From an uncultured Muribaculaceae bacterium (GTDB taxonomy: Bacteria > Bacteroidota > Bacteroidia > Bacteroidales > Muribaculaceae): a stretch of 64,000 bases of DNA. The position numbers and the translations under genes are program-made. Shown one piece after another: positions 16,674 to 26,047 of this stretch. Positions within the stretch are counted from its first letter, which is position 1; every line of letters starts with the position of its first letter. Below the pieces are notes generated by a model, which saw only the letters and a list, made by a program, of their open reading frames with translations, made no database searches and was not told the origin of the DNA. Where the stretch lies: the NCBI GenBank assembly GCA_910585275.1, contig CAJUCW010000005.1, positions 1-64,000 on the forward strand, in the 5' to 3' direction.

Positions 16674-18743
16674 TCAGTTTATTCCGTCGCGACGGAGGAG
16701 GGCATCGACTGAGGGTTGCTTGCCCCTGAACTCAACGTATAGTTCCATCGGATCGACAGTGCCGCCGCTTTGCAACATCTTTTTGAAGCGTAGAGCCGTT
16801 TCCTTGTCGAATATGCCATTTTCCTTGAATGCGGAGAAAGCATCGGCATCGAGCACTTCGCTCCACTTATAGCCATAATAACCTGCCGCATATCCGCCGG
16901 AAAAGATATGTCCGAACGAAGGCGATGTGAGACATCCAGTCACCCCGTCAAAACATTTCACATCTTTCTGAGCCTCCATTTCAAACTTCTCAATATCGGC
17001 GCTTGCGCGTATCGGTTGTTCGATGGTGTGGTAAGCCATATCGAGATAACCGAACCCGAGCTGACGCATGCATGAATATGCTGCGCCATATTGTCCTGCC
17101 CTTACGAACCGCCCTATAAGCGACTCAGGCATTTTGTCTCCACTCTCATAATGACGTGCAAAACCGTCGAGGAACTCCTTTTCGGTGAGATAGTTTTCAT
17201 TAAACTGAGAGAACAGCTCAACAAAATCATGATAGACATTCGTACCGCTCAAAGATGAATAAACCGCCTGCGCCGACAGTCCGTGCAAAGCATGTCCGAA
17301 TTCATGAAGGAATGTGCGCACTTCCCCCGGAGTAAGCAAAACGGGACGGTCGCCCACCGGTTTAGAGAAATTCATGACTATGGAAATCAAGGGCAATTCC
17401 CGATTCCCGATATCATCCTTGGTTTCAGTCCGGAATTCCGTCATCCACGCACCCGGACTTTTCCCGGCCCTGTAAAAGAAATCGGCATACAGCACCCCGA
17501 GGATATCCTCCCCGTCATAAACTTCGTAAGCCCTGACATCCGGATGATAAACCGGAATATCCCGATTCTCTTTAAAAGTGTAGCCGTAGAGTTTTGCTGC
17601 GAGTCCGAAAACGCCGTCGATAGTGCCGTTGAGCTCAAAATAGGGTTTCATATCCTCATCGTTGAAGGCATACTTCTCCCCTTTCAACTTTTCAAACCAA
17701 TAACTGTAGTCCCAAGGCATAAGGGTAAATCCGTCGTCTTCCGACTTTTTCGCAAAATCTTCGATTTCCTTAAGTTCCCGCTTCATCGGAGCGGCATATT
17801 TATCACGGAGATTTTCCAAAAGATTCATCACCCCCTCCACATTCGCCGCCATTGTGCCGCTAAGATGATATTCGGCAAAATTGGATTTCCCCATAAGGTG
17901 AGCAATTTCCAGACGGATATTGGCAATATCTTTAAGAATTTGCGTGTTATCGAACTCACCTGACGAATTGCGGGAATTATATAGGCGATACAGTTTCTCT
18001 CGAAGGTCGCGTCGTTCAGAATATTTCATAAACGGCACGTAGGAAGGCATAAATACGGTTACGAGATATAAGGATTCATCGTCATCTTTTCCATCGGCCA
18101 GGAGAGCCTCTTTTGCAGCTTCCCGTGCCGCATGTCTGATTGACTCCGGCAACCCTGCCAAATCCTCTTCCTTCAGCCAGAGACGGCGTTGCGGATTCTT
18201 CATGTCATTTGTGACATTCTGAGAAAACCTCACGTTAAGGTCCGACAGTTCCGAGTTGAGTTTCTTGAAACGTTCCCGGTCTTCACCCTCTAAGACAGCT
18301 CCGCTCTCGGAAAAACTTCTATAGGTTTCGTCAATAAGCCTTAAAGCTTCCGGAGAAAGGTCAGCACGCGTAGCTTTTGAATCATAAACAGCCTTAATCC
18401 TCTCCCAAAGCTTGACATTGAGCAGAATGGCGGTGCAATGCTCGGAATAGCGGGGTGTGACGTCTGCCATTATCTTCATCAGCCGCTCATCACCCAATGC
18501 TGCCTCAAGATTGCCGAGCGTAAGCATAACGCGTGTCAGCTCATTGCCGGAACGGTCAAGGGCGGCAACCGTATTCTCGAAGTCAGGGACTTCGGGATTT
18601 TCGGCTATCGCATCTATTTCAAGTTGATGGCGACGTATGCCTTCTTCTATCGCCTCTTCGTAATCGGATATTTTAATTTTATCGAACGGAACAGCTCCGT
18701 AGAGCACGTCAGACTCGACAAGCAACGGATTATTATGATTCAT
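16674..18743 (-). CDS. dcp: M3 family metallopeptidase (peptidyl-dipeptidase Dcp type)
   Basis: A 689-residue oligopeptidase with the zinc motif HEFGH (His480, Glu481, His484) inside FLHEFGHALHG; the third ligand would be a glutamate about 25 residues on. It has no signal peptide, so it is expected in the cytoplasm, where it would trim peptides, releasing dipeptides from their C-termini if it is Dcp-like. The length fits Dcp (about 680) and oligopeptidase A equally. The motif and neighbourhood fit Dcp-like members in Bacteroidetes, but the exact specificity is uncertain. It lies downstream of the M16 gene, separated by a terminator. Confidence 0.92.
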   Translation of the reverse strand: MNHNNPLLVESDVLYGAVPFDKIKISDYEEAIEEGIRRHQLEIDAIAENPEVPDFENTVAALDRSGNELTRVMLTLGNLEAALGDERLMKIMADVTPRYSEHCTAILLNVKLWERIKAVYDSKATRADLSPEALRLIDETYRSFSESGAVLEGEDRERFKKLNSELSDLNVRFSQNVTNDMKNPQRRLWLKEEDLAGLPESIRHAAREAAKEALLADGKDDDESLYLVTVFMPSYVPFMKYSERRDLREKLYRLYNSRNSSGEFDNTQILKDIANIRLEIAHLMGKSNFAEYHLSGTMAANVEGVMNLLENLRDKYAAPMKRELKEIEDFAKKSEDDGFTLMPWDYSYWFEKLKGEKYAFNDEDMKPYFELNGTIDGVFGLAAKLYGYTFKENRDIPVYHPDVRAYEVYDGEDILGVLYADFFYRAGKSPGAWMTEFRTETKDDIGNRELPLISIVMNFSKPVGDRPVLLTPGEVRTFLHEFGHALHGLSAQAVYSSLSGTNVYHDFVELFSQFNENYLTEKEFLDGFARHYESGDKMPESLIGRFVRAGQYGAAYSCMRQLGFGYLDMAYHTIEQPIRASADIEKFEMEAQKDVKCFDGVTGCLTSPSFGHIFSGGYAAGYYGYKWSEVLDADAFSAFKENGIFDKETALRFKKMLQSGGTVDPMELYVEFRGKQPSVDALLRRDGIN

Positions 18744-18913
18744 ATCTTTCCAAATTATGCTCTCTTACAAAACCGGGTACTCATCAAATGAAGAAGCCCA
18801 CACCATACGGGCAACCGCTCCATTAAACATGCCACAGTGATATGTCCCTTCTTAAAGAGATTCCTCGTAGTAAACAATTAATAAGCGAAGATAGCATTTT
18901 TATCAGACATTAC

Positions 18914-18947
18914 AAAAAAACGGGAAGCCGAATCAACGACTTCCCGT
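18914..18947 (-). terminator. Terminator of the M16 protease gene
   Basis: On the minus strand, an 8-bp stem made from ACGGGAAG (18920-18927) and CTTCCCGT (18940-18947) precedes a T-run (plus-strand A-run 18914-18920). It lies 25 nt after the M16 stop codon. Confidence 0.85.
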
Positions 18948-18971
18948 TCTTTTTCTTAATTCGGTGGATTC

Positions 18972-21782
18972 TCACTCTACAGGAGTGCCTTCCATTACAA
19001 CCTGAACACGGTTCTTACCGTTATATATACCTTTCATGAACTTATTAAGGTCGTCGAGCGTGATGCTCTCGATAGCGGACTTATGCTCCGAAATCAAGTC
19101 TGCCCCACGGAGGTATGCCATGATGTTATTGTCCCAATACGAGTTCTTGCGCACCTGAATGTCGTATTGCTTCAGCATAGCTTCCTTCACCTTATTGAAT
19201 TCTTCAGCGTTGGCTCCGTCTTTCATGAGTTTCATATACTCATCGTTGGCACGCTTGATTAGCGCTGCCTGCTGGTCCTTATTTGTCTGGAAGAAATATT
19301 CGAGATCCCAGATTCCAGTGAACGGATTAAGCATAGCCCCTACGGAAGCTCCGTATGTGCCACCCTCCTCTTCACGCAAAGTATTCGTGAAAACATTGTC
19401 AAGGATATCACCCATCATCGACACCATGATATAGTTCTTCATGGTGAAGGGGACATTGTTGTCGCTATAAATGTCATATACGAACGTTGCGGGTGCCTGC
19501 ATAGGCTGTTTGAACTCATTGTCAACATTTCCGCTTACGAGTTTAATCGGGGTCTTTACGGTAGCCTTCGATGCCTTGCCTGCAGGAAGAGTGGCGATAT
19601 ACTGCTCAAGGAGAGGCTTGAGAGTGTTGACATCAACATTGCCGGTAAAGATAAAGGTGTAGTCGGCTGCATTTCCAAGAGCATTGTGAATCATCGAGAG
19701 CATCTTGTCATAGTCGGCGGCTTCTACAGTGGCGACATTAAGACTGTGCATCATCGGATTCTCGGGATACTTCGTCTTATTCAACTGCTCGCTGAAAATG
19801 TTCTGCGGATTGGTGGCCGCATTTTTCAAGGAGTTGTTAATCCTCTCAACGCTCACGTTGTAGGTATCCTTATCGGGGTTCACATTGGTAAACGAAGTAT
19901 AAACAAGCTCCATCAGTGTGGGGAGATCCTTGATTGTGGAATAACCGGAAAGGACATCCGTGTAATTGTTAATGGAGAATCTTACGCCAGCCTTTTTACC
20001 GGCAAGATACTTGTCGAGGGTCTTCGTGTCGAAGGGGCCTTTTTTAGATGACCCGAAAGCCACACTCGAAAGCAACACATTGGCGGCATCGTCTTTAGAA
20101 TAAGCCTGCTTGCCACCTTCACGATAAGCGGTAAGAATAATCTCGTCGGCTGAGAAGTCGGTGGGTTTTACAATCACCCTCGCGCCGTTAGGCAGTTTAA
20201 ACTCATATGAATCGAAAGCGAAAGGCTTGGCATCGCCATTGATTTTTACGGGAGCGGGAAGATTTGCAATCAATGGGTCGGTGATAACCTCATCGACATA
20301 AGCCTCATACTCTGCATCCATTGCATCGGTGACAGTCTTGACCAAAACGTCTTCTGCCACGATTTCAAAACCATCTTTCTGAGGTTCTGATGTAACAATC
20401 ACCATATTTTCCTTGGTAAGGAGGTTGGCAATCGCCTGGTTTATGGCCTGTACAGGAATCATTGGAAGAATCTGCTTCACGATCTCATATTCCTTTTCGA
20501 TTCCGGGGGCCGGTTCGTTGTCGATAAAGAAGCGGCACAACTCTTTGCCGAAAGCCCCGTTGCTCGTCTTGTCACGCTCGTTATAGCTGTTTTCGTAAGA
20601 TGCAAGAATCTCGTCGCGCACACGGTCGAGTTCGGAGGATGTGAACCCTGTCTTACATGCGCGAGCCACGATAGCCATCACCTCGGCCACGGCAGCCTGC
20701 GTACCCTTCTTGGGGATGACCACTATATTGAAAGAATCTTTTGTTTTCGACACATAGAAATCATCGAAATACACACCGGCTTGCGCATATTTGCAATCCG
20801 GATTTTGAGACGCCTCCGAAACGCGGTTGTTGATTAGAGAGGAGATTACGTTCTTCAGAAGCATATCATTGGCATAAACCTCCACCGTGTTTCTCATTTC
20901 AAAGGGCACCTTGTCGCTTTTGAAAGAAATAGTGGTGCGCGGCATGCTAAGCTCCGGATCGGTGAACGATGCATAGATTGGCTTCTCATTGTCGCTTACT
21001 GTGGGATAAACCCTTTCAGCAGCATTGGCAGGCATCTCGATTGTGGAGAAAAGGTCAATTACCTTTTTTTCCATCTCCTCTGCATCGAAGTCGCCGACAA
21101 TCACGATGCCCTGCTGGTCGGGACGATACCATTTTTTATAATAAGCGCGGAGAACCTCAGGCTTGAAGTTCATGACGATATCCATCTTTCCGATAGGCAT
21201 CTGCTCATATTGATATTCTTCATAAATCTTGGGCAAGATAGCGGAATACATACGGAAACTTGCATCGTTTCTTGTGCGCCATTCCTCCTGGATTACTCCA
21301 CGTTCCGCATCGATTTCAGCCTCTTCGAGAAGGATATCGCCGCTCCAGTCGTGAAGCACGAGAAGCACGCTGTCCATAAGCGGCTTGTCGGTGGTCGGGA
21401 CGTTGTTGATGTTATATACAGTCTCGTCGAAAGCCGTGTAAGCGTTGATGTCAGCGCCGAAACGGATACCTTTGCTCTGAAGATAGTTGAGCATATTTTT
21501 TCCGGGATAGTTCTTTGTCCCGTTGAAAGCCATGTGCTCAAGGAAATGGGCCAGACCGAGCTGGTCTTCGGTTTCAAGGGTGGACCCCACTTTTTGTGCG
21601 ATATAGAAATTGGCACGCTCCTTGGGCTCTTCATTATGCATGATGTAATAGCTGAGTCCGTTAGGAAGAGTGCCTGACTTCACTTTCGGATTCAAAGGAA
21701 GCGGAGTCAGCTGAGGCATTTGAGCGCTCATGCAAAGGATGCCTGTAAGAAACATCGCAATGCTCAAGACTTTCCTGATCAT
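18972..21782 (-). CDS. M16 family zinc metallopeptidase
   Basis: A 936-residue exported protease of the pitrilysin/insulinase class. Signal peptide at about 1-20. The inverted zinc motif HFLEH (His79, Glu82, His83) lies in LAHFLEHMAFNGT. The protein carries the usual two tandem M16 halves, an active N-terminal and an inactive C-terminal one, with the second half starting near 500. Members with this build, about 930 residues and exported, are common in Bacteroidetes as periplasmic peptidases. It is monocistronic, with its own terminator, and adds to the window's set of peptide-degrading enzymes. Confidence 0.94.
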   Translation of the reverse strand: MIRKVLSIAMFLTGILCMSAQMPQLTPLPLNPKVKSGTLPNGLSYYIMHNEEPKERANFYIAQKVGSTLETEDQLGLAHFLEHMAFNGTKNYPGKNMLNYLQSKGIRFGADINAYTAFDETVYNINNVPTTDKPLMDSVLLVLHDWSGDILLEEAEIDAERGVIQEEWRTRNDASFRMYSAILPKIYEEYQYEQMPIGKMDIVMNFKPEVLRAYYKKWYRPDQQGIVIVGDFDAEEMEKKVIDLFSTIEMPANAAERVYPTVSDNEKPIYASFTDPELSMPRTTISFKSDKVPFEMRNTVEVYANDMLLKNVISSLINNRVSEASQNPDCKYAQAGVYFDDFYVSKTKDSFNIVVIPKKGTQAAVAEVMAIVARACKTGFTSSELDRVRDEILASYENSYNERDKTSNGAFGKELCRFFIDNEPAPGIEKEYEIVKQILPMIPVQAINQAIANLLTKENMVIVTSEPQKDGFEIVAEDVLVKTVTDAMDAEYEAYVDEVITDPLIANLPAPVKINGDAKPFAFDSYEFKLPNGARVIVKPTDFSADEIILTAYREGGKQAYSKDDAANVLLSSVAFGSSKKGPFDTKTLDKYLAGKKAGVRFSINNYTDVLSGYSTIKDLPTLMELVYTSFTNVNPDKDTYNVSVERINNSLKNAATNPQNIFSEQLNKTKYPENPMMHSLNVATVEAADYDKMLSMIHNALGNAADYTFIFTGNVDVNTLKPLLEQYIATLPAGKASKATVKTPIKLVSGNVDNEFKQPMQAPATFVYDIYSDNNVPFTMKNYIMVSMMGDILDNVFTNTLREEEGGTYGASVGAMLNPFTGIWDLEYFFQTNKDQQAALIKRANDEYMKLMKDGANAEEFNKVKEAMLKQYDIQVRKNSYWDNNIMAYLRGADLISEHKSAIESITLDDLNKFMKGIYNGKNRVQVVMEGTPVE

Positions 21783-21851
21783 AATGGTTTGGATTAAGTG
21801 TTATTGTTAATTATATTGATACTCTTATCGCTTATTAATATTTTTTTCAGA

Positions 21852-21928
21852 CACAAAATATTTGTGCATTTAAGGGCATGCCTCCGCATGTTTGATTCCA
21901 CAAAATTTAAATGTACCCATATTTTATG
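21852..21928. repeat. Palindromic element B, copy 2
   Basis: Upstream of the M16 gene. It shares GCATGTTTGATT with copy 1, exactly. A small central stem, CATGC (21877-21881) with GCATG (21886-21890), is flanked by outer arms CACAAAATATTTGTGCATTT (21852-21871) and an imperfect inverse at 21902-21928. The dyad architecture is the same as copy 1, but sequence identity is only partial. The rest of the 21783-22066 gap shows no gene. Confidence 0.65.
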
Positions 21929-22066
21929 TATAAACTATGGCGAGGAAGGAGAATATTTGCGAGGAAGAAAGATATAGGTTATGTTATAATCAAATACAAA
22001 ATTAAGCTTATTTTTCAAGACTTCAAAAGTATTTGTATAAAATGCGTAAAAAAGTTATGACATTCG

Positions 22067-22612
22067 TCAAATCAAGCCGTTCATCAAGGCATAAAGCGAC
22101 AATCCGGAAGCCGATTTGATTCCAAGCTTGGCAGAAAGGTTTTTTCTATGGGTTATGACGGTATTGACTGAAATGCACAAATCGTCGGCAATCTCCTTGT
22201 TGATTTTCCCGGAAGCTATCAGTCTCAAAACTTCCTTTTCCCTTTGTGAAAGTTCCCCCGGCACAATCTCCTCCTCTCCAAGGGAAGAAATCAGATTCTT
22301 GAGCACGGCGTTTATTTCAGCTTCATCGGAATCAGGGAAAATCATCTGCGAGGTAAATGCATTTTCCTCACGACCCAAATCGCCGCCGACAATAACGGTT
22401 TTAGATTTTCTTGGCATGAAATAATCGATATTGCCGACGAAAACGTCTGCCGAGACCACGAAAGCATCCGCCTTATCGGCCACAGGTCTGAACTCCCGGA
22501 AACTTCCGAAACTTTCAACCGCCAAATCGCTGAATCCATGAACCACAGACCTTATGCCCAACGATTCGAGGGCTCTCAGTCCGACAAGTGCCAAACATCC
22601 GTCACGGTTCAT
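22067..22612 (-). CDS. LuxR-type DNA-binding regulator with degenerate N-terminal domain
   Basis: A 181-residue regulator. The C-terminal LuxR/NarL helix-turn-helix covers about 119-176: LSQREKEVLRLIASGKINKE, then IADDLCISVNTVITHRKNL. The N-terminal 110 residues have the size and alternating strand/helix feel of a receiver domain. The usual acidic pocket and phosphoacceptor aspartate are not obvious; the strand where it would sit reads AFVVSADVF. It is therefore more likely a pseudo-receiver than a classic response regulator. Its ATG overlaps the stop of the hemerythrin-like gene by 4 bp, so the two are translationally coupled and probably work together. Confidence 0.85.
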   Translation of the reverse strand: MNRDGCLALVGLRALESLGIRSVVHGFSDLAVESFGSFREFRPVADKADAFVVSADVFVGNIDYFMPRKSKTVIVGGDLGREENAFTSQMIFPDSDEAEINAVLKNLISSLGEEEIVPGELSQREKEVLRLIASGKINKEIADDLCISVNTVITHRKNLSAKLGIKSASGLSLYALMNGLI

Positions 22613-23292
22613 TCCAATCCGACATTTCCGTTACACATCATTTCATCCATTTTAGGGAAAAGAATCCGGTTCCTTATCCTGTTGTTCTGGCAGAAATCTT
22701 TTTCAAGAGAAAAAATAGCCGAGACTACAGCCATGCAAAGATTGCAGTCATAATCCCCTCGAAGATGGACCACGAAAAAATAGAGAAGGTCATGAAGCTT
22801 CTCCTCGACCTCCGCATATCCCGCCACCAATCTTTCCTTATCAACGTTTATTTTCCCAGCCTTTAATGCAGGAAAAAAGGTTTCCGTCTCATACAAAAGA
22901 CATTCGGCAAGCTGGTTCTTCATCTCAATGAAAAACTTCTGGAGCAACACCAGATTATTCTCTTTGCCACTACGTGCAAGCAAAGAATTGAAATGGCGCT
23001 CTATGTTGGGAAGTTGCACCATCTGATAAAAACGGGATGTCTTTTCAAGATACTCCACGGTCTTATCAAGAGAGAAGGCACCCCTCGGATTGACAGGAAA
23101 ATAATCCTTGTCAAGAAACGTATTCACAACGGATAGAAAAAAATCGGAATCGATATCCGCATTCGCGCATATCGACCCGATAGAAGAGTCGCCCACACCA
23201 AGGCTCACGCCAAGACGGTTGACCACCGGAATGAGCTGTGGATTCGAAAGCACCACATCCGCAAGTTTCGATTCTTTATTGAATATAGCCAC
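22609..23292 (-). CDS. Hemerythrin-like protein with reduced metal-ligand set
   Basis: A 227-residue protein that resembles the iron-centre repair (RIC/YtfE-type) proteins of Bacteroidetes: a short N-terminal region (about 8-60) and a four-helix bundle from about 95. By recalled comparison with family members, several metal-binding histidines are replaced: His100 and a glutamate-bearing helix (YETETFFPAL) are kept, but the helix before it reads CLLYE where HMEYE is usual, and the terminal helix lacks its histidine. Only a partial or absent di-iron site is expected. It is transcribed just ahead of the LuxR regulator (4-bp overlap) and 2 bp after the cyclo-ligase gene. A redox-sensing or regulatory role is inferred. 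Confidence 0.72.
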   Translation of the reverse strand: MAIFNKESKLADVVLSNPQLIPVVNRLGVSLGVGDSSIGSICANADIDSDFFLSVVNTFLDKDYFPVNPRGAFSLDKTVEYLEKTSRFYQMVQLPNIERHFNSLLARSGKENNLVLLQKFFIEMKNQLAECLLYETETFFPALKAGKINVDKERLVAGYAEVEEKLHDLLYFFVVHLRGDYDCNLCMAVVSAIFSLEKDFCQNNRIRNRILFPKMDEMMCNGNVGLE

Positions 23293-23294
23293 AA

Positions 23295-23843
23295 TCAGCT
23301 TTTTACAATTATCGTTGAATTTGGAGTTATAATTATGTCCATACCCACATCGTGGGGCTCGACAGGCACTTCATCCACAAGCTGGAATTCATAGCCCACG
23401 CCTACTTTGGTGGCTTTGGTGGTTTTAAGAAGACGGTCGTAGAAACCTTTTCCGCGTCCCAGCCGGTTTCCACGTCGGTCATATGCTACGGCAGGCACCA
23501 CAATAAGTTCGATTTCCGACGGGTCAACCGTATTGTCGCCCGTCGGCTCTTCAATATGGAAGCTTCCAAGCTCAAGCTTCGATTCTTCATACGGAAGAAT
23601 CTCAAGGTTCACACCGTTGACCCTGGGGAGGAAGAAATGCTTACACGCAGCCCACTTTCCCAGGAAGTCATGCGTAAAAAGCTCATCGGGCAAAGAATGA
23701 TACATCAATATCCTGTCGGCAAGCAAAAACGCAGCCGTCTTCTCGAGCCTTGCAAACACCTCTTCCGCAGCATTCCGTTTTTCCGATTCTGAAAGCATCA
23801 CTCGGAGTGACTTCACTTTTCGTCTGATTTCGTTTTTTTCCAT
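23295..23843 (-). CDS. 5-formyltetrahydrofolate cyclo-ligase
   Basis: A 182-residue enzyme that converts 5-formyl-THF to 5,10-methenyl-THF using ATP, a folate salvage step in one-carbon metabolism. The C-terminal signature is clear: VVPAVAYDRRGNRLGRGKGF, then YDRLL. N-terminal basic helix KNEIRRKVKSLRV fits the ATP-binding part. It lies 21 bp after the S41 protease gene and 2 bp before the hemerythrin-like gene on the minus strand, within a polycistron. Confidence 0.94.
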   Translation of the reverse strand: MEKNEIRRKVKSLRVMLSESEKRNAAEEVFARLEKTAAFLLADRILMYHSLPDELFTHDFLGKWAACKHFFLPRVNGVNLEILPYEESKLELGSFHIEEPTGDNTVDPSEIELIVVPAVAYDRRGNRLGRGKGFYDRLLKTTKATKVGVGYEFQLVDEVPVEPHDVGMDIIITPNSTIIVKS

Positions 23844-23864
23844 AGTCTTCTTTTAAAGGTTTAA

Positions 23865-25601
23865 TTAAGATAAAGGTCGGCAATCCGCTATATGCGGATG
23901 CATAAATCCGGAAGGGAGATATAAATTCACTCCATCAAGGAGGGCGGTCTTGCCATTCTTCTCCGCATCCTTGCCATCGTCTTTCAGTTTGATGTCAATG
24001 GGAGATTCCCCTTTGTCGAGGGCATCGACTGCTCTTTTCACCGCCGGGTCGGAATGATTGAGCATCTCGATGAAAGCCGGATAGCCCAGCACATCACGTG
24101 CAATCATGGCTTTAATCTGCTCAAGCAACAGAGTGCGCGACTTATTGATATAATACCAACGCGCGGGAATGCCGTTTTTCACCGCAAAACTTACAAAATT
24201 TTCCAAAAGCGTGTTGTCTCTCGGAAGCACTTTGAGAAGCCTGTCAAGACTCTTCACCCCGTCAAGCATCCCCCGGTATTTATCGGCGACGGAATATGCG
24301 AACTTCTGGATAAGACCGTTGTTGACAACGCTTACATAGTAAGAGGTATAACCCGTAGTGTCTTCCGGCACAAACACATCGGGCATAATGCCACCACCGC
24401 CATAGACCGTGCGCCCGTTTGAAGTAGAGAAAATTTTGCTTTTGTCAAACTTGATGCTATCGGCGTTATAGAACTCTCCGTGCGTATAGCGGTCAACGAT
24501 GTCGAGTTCATATTTACCGTCCTTGCCACGTGTGTATTCTTTTTGGATGGAACGTCCCGAGGGAGTATAATAACGTGCAACAGTCAGACGGATGGCAGAG
24601 CTGTCGGGGAGTTCCGTCTGGTTCTGCACAAGGCCTTTGCCGAAACTGCGGCGGCCGATTACAAGACCACGGTCGTTGTCCTGGATTGCACCGGCAAATA
24701 TTTCGGAAGCGGAAGCGGAATACTCATTCATAAGCACTGTCACTTCGGCATCCTTGAAATTGCCGCTGCCGTCGCTGATAGCCATATTCTCGTTTTCAGG
24801 ACGACGTCCTTTTGTATAGACAATCATTCTTCCGGCAGGCAAGAACTCGTTAGCCATATATATGGCCTGGTCCATAAAACCTCCGGTATTGCCGCGCAAA
24901 TCGACAACAAATTTTTTCGCGCCGTTTGTCTTAAGGTCATTGAGGGCGGTAAAGAATTCATTATATGTATTACGAGCGAACTTGGTGACACGCAAATATC
25001 CGATAGAATCGTTAAGCATATAGGAACAATCCACCGAATTTACAGGAATATCTCCTCGTATCACATCGAATGTAAGAGGTTTCGCGGAATTGTATCGCAT
25101 GATTTCCAACTCCACTTTCGAACCTTTGACACCTCTAAGAGTCTTAAACACCTTATCGGTCGTTATTTCCTTTCCCGTCAGGGAAGCGGTGTCGGCCTTG
25201 ATGATACGGTCGCCGGGAAGCAATCCAACTTTTTCAGCAGGTCCTCCTGGAATCACCTCTATGACATTGACTGTGTCATTAAGAATCTGAAATGAAACCC
25301 CCACCCCGCTGAACGACCCTTCAAGGTCGTCGTTGACCGACTGCAATTCCGATGCAGCGATATACGCGGAATGCGGGTCAAGAGAATTAAGCAGTTCCGG
25401 GAACTGCGCCTCTATCAGAGAATCAACATCAATGGCGTCAACATATTCCGATTCTATAAGCCGAAGAACGGTACGAAGCTTCTCTTCTTTGTCGGAGAGT
25501 GAACGATGTGTGATATAACGGCCTATAAAAATACCGCCCACCACACCGAGAGAGAGTAGCAAGGGCAAGGCTACAAGACCTAAATTCTTTTTAACCTTCA
25601 T
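23865..25601 (-). CDS. ctpA: S41 family C-terminal processing peptidase
   Basis: A 578-residue envelope protease. An N-terminal membrane segment or uncleaved signal (LGLVALPLLLSLGVVGGIFIG) is followed by a leading domain, a PDZ domain at about 88-170, and the S41 catalytic core. The Ser in the SASE motif of EYSASASEIFAG and the Lys in RSFGKGLVQ form the expected Ser-Lys dyad. A C-terminal extension of about 200 residues is typical of the Bacteroidetes group. It would process periplasmic or outer-membrane proteins. Its start overlaps the dCMP deaminase stop by 11 bp, indicating cotranscription. Confidence 0.93.
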   Translation of the reverse strand: MKVKKNLGLVALPLLLSLGVVGGIFIGRYITHRSLSDKEEKLRTVLRLIESEYVDAIDVDSLIEAQFPELLNSLDPHSAYIAASELQSVNDDLEGSFSGVGVSFQILNDTVNVIEVIPGGPAEKVGLLPGDRIIKADTASLTGKEITTDKVFKTLRGVKGSKVELEIMRYNSAKPLTFDVIRGDIPVNSVDCSYMLNDSIGYLRVTKFARNTYNEFFTALNDLKTNGAKKFVVDLRGNTGGFMDQAIYMANEFLPAGRMIVYTKGRRPENENMAISDGSGNFKDAEVTVLMNEYSASASEIFAGAIQDNDRGLVIGRRSFGKGLVQNQTELPDSSAIRLTVARYYTPSGRSIQKEYTRGKDGKYELDIVDRYTHGEFYNADSIKFDKSKIFSTSNGRTVYGGGGIMPDVFVPEDTTGYTSYYVSVVNNGLIQKFAYSVADKYRGMLDGVKSLDRLLKVLPRDNTLLENFVSFAVKNGIPARWYYINKSRTLLLEQIKAMIARDVLGYPAFIEMLNHSDPAVKRAVDALDKGESPIDIKLKDDGKDAEKNGKTALLDGVNLYLPSGFMHPHIADCRPLS

Positions 25602-26028
25602 TTTTCAATGAAATATATGAGGTTTCGATTCCGGCTCGTTTTAAAAGATCGATGCCGTCTGTGATTCTATAAAGCTCAGAAAACACCACCCTTCTTATTC
25701 CAGCCTGGATTATAAGTTTGGCACATTCCACACATGGACTCGCAGTGACGTAAAGGGTGCTTCCTTCGCTCGAATTGTTGCTTCGCGCCACTTTTGTGAT
25801 GGCATTCGCTTCAGCATGTAGCACATAAGGGAATGTGGTGTCGTCCGTATCCTCGCAAATATTCGGAAAGCCCGAAGGCGTTCCGTTGTAGCCGTCGGAA
25901 ATAATCATCTTGTCTTTCACAATAAGCGCGCCCACCTTGCGCCGGCGACAATATGAATTCTCGCTCCATATTCTCGCCATGCGCAGATAACGCTGGTCGA
26001 GCACCCTGTTTTTGTCGTGGGTATCCAT
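25591..26028 (-). CDS. dCMP deaminase family protein
   Basis: A 145-residue zinc deaminase. The zinc site is HAEANA (His71, catalytic Glu73) with PCVEC (Cys99, Cys102), matching the HxE...PCxxC pattern of cytidine/deoxycytidylate deaminases. It would turn dCMP into dUMP, feeding thymidylate synthesis. The gene follows trxB by 20 bp and overlaps the S41 gene by 11 bp. Related ComEB proteins have the same motifs, so the annotation is by family. Confidence 0.93.
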   Translation of the reverse strand: MDTHDKNRVLDQRYLRMARIWSENSYCRRRKVGALIVKDKMIISDGYNGTPSGFPNICEDTDDTTFPYVLHAEANAITKVARSNNSSEGSTLYVTASPCVECAKLIIQAGIRRVVFSELYRITDGIDLLKRAGIETSYISLKNEG

Positions 26029-26047
26029 GCAAATAGATTTAGGAAAT

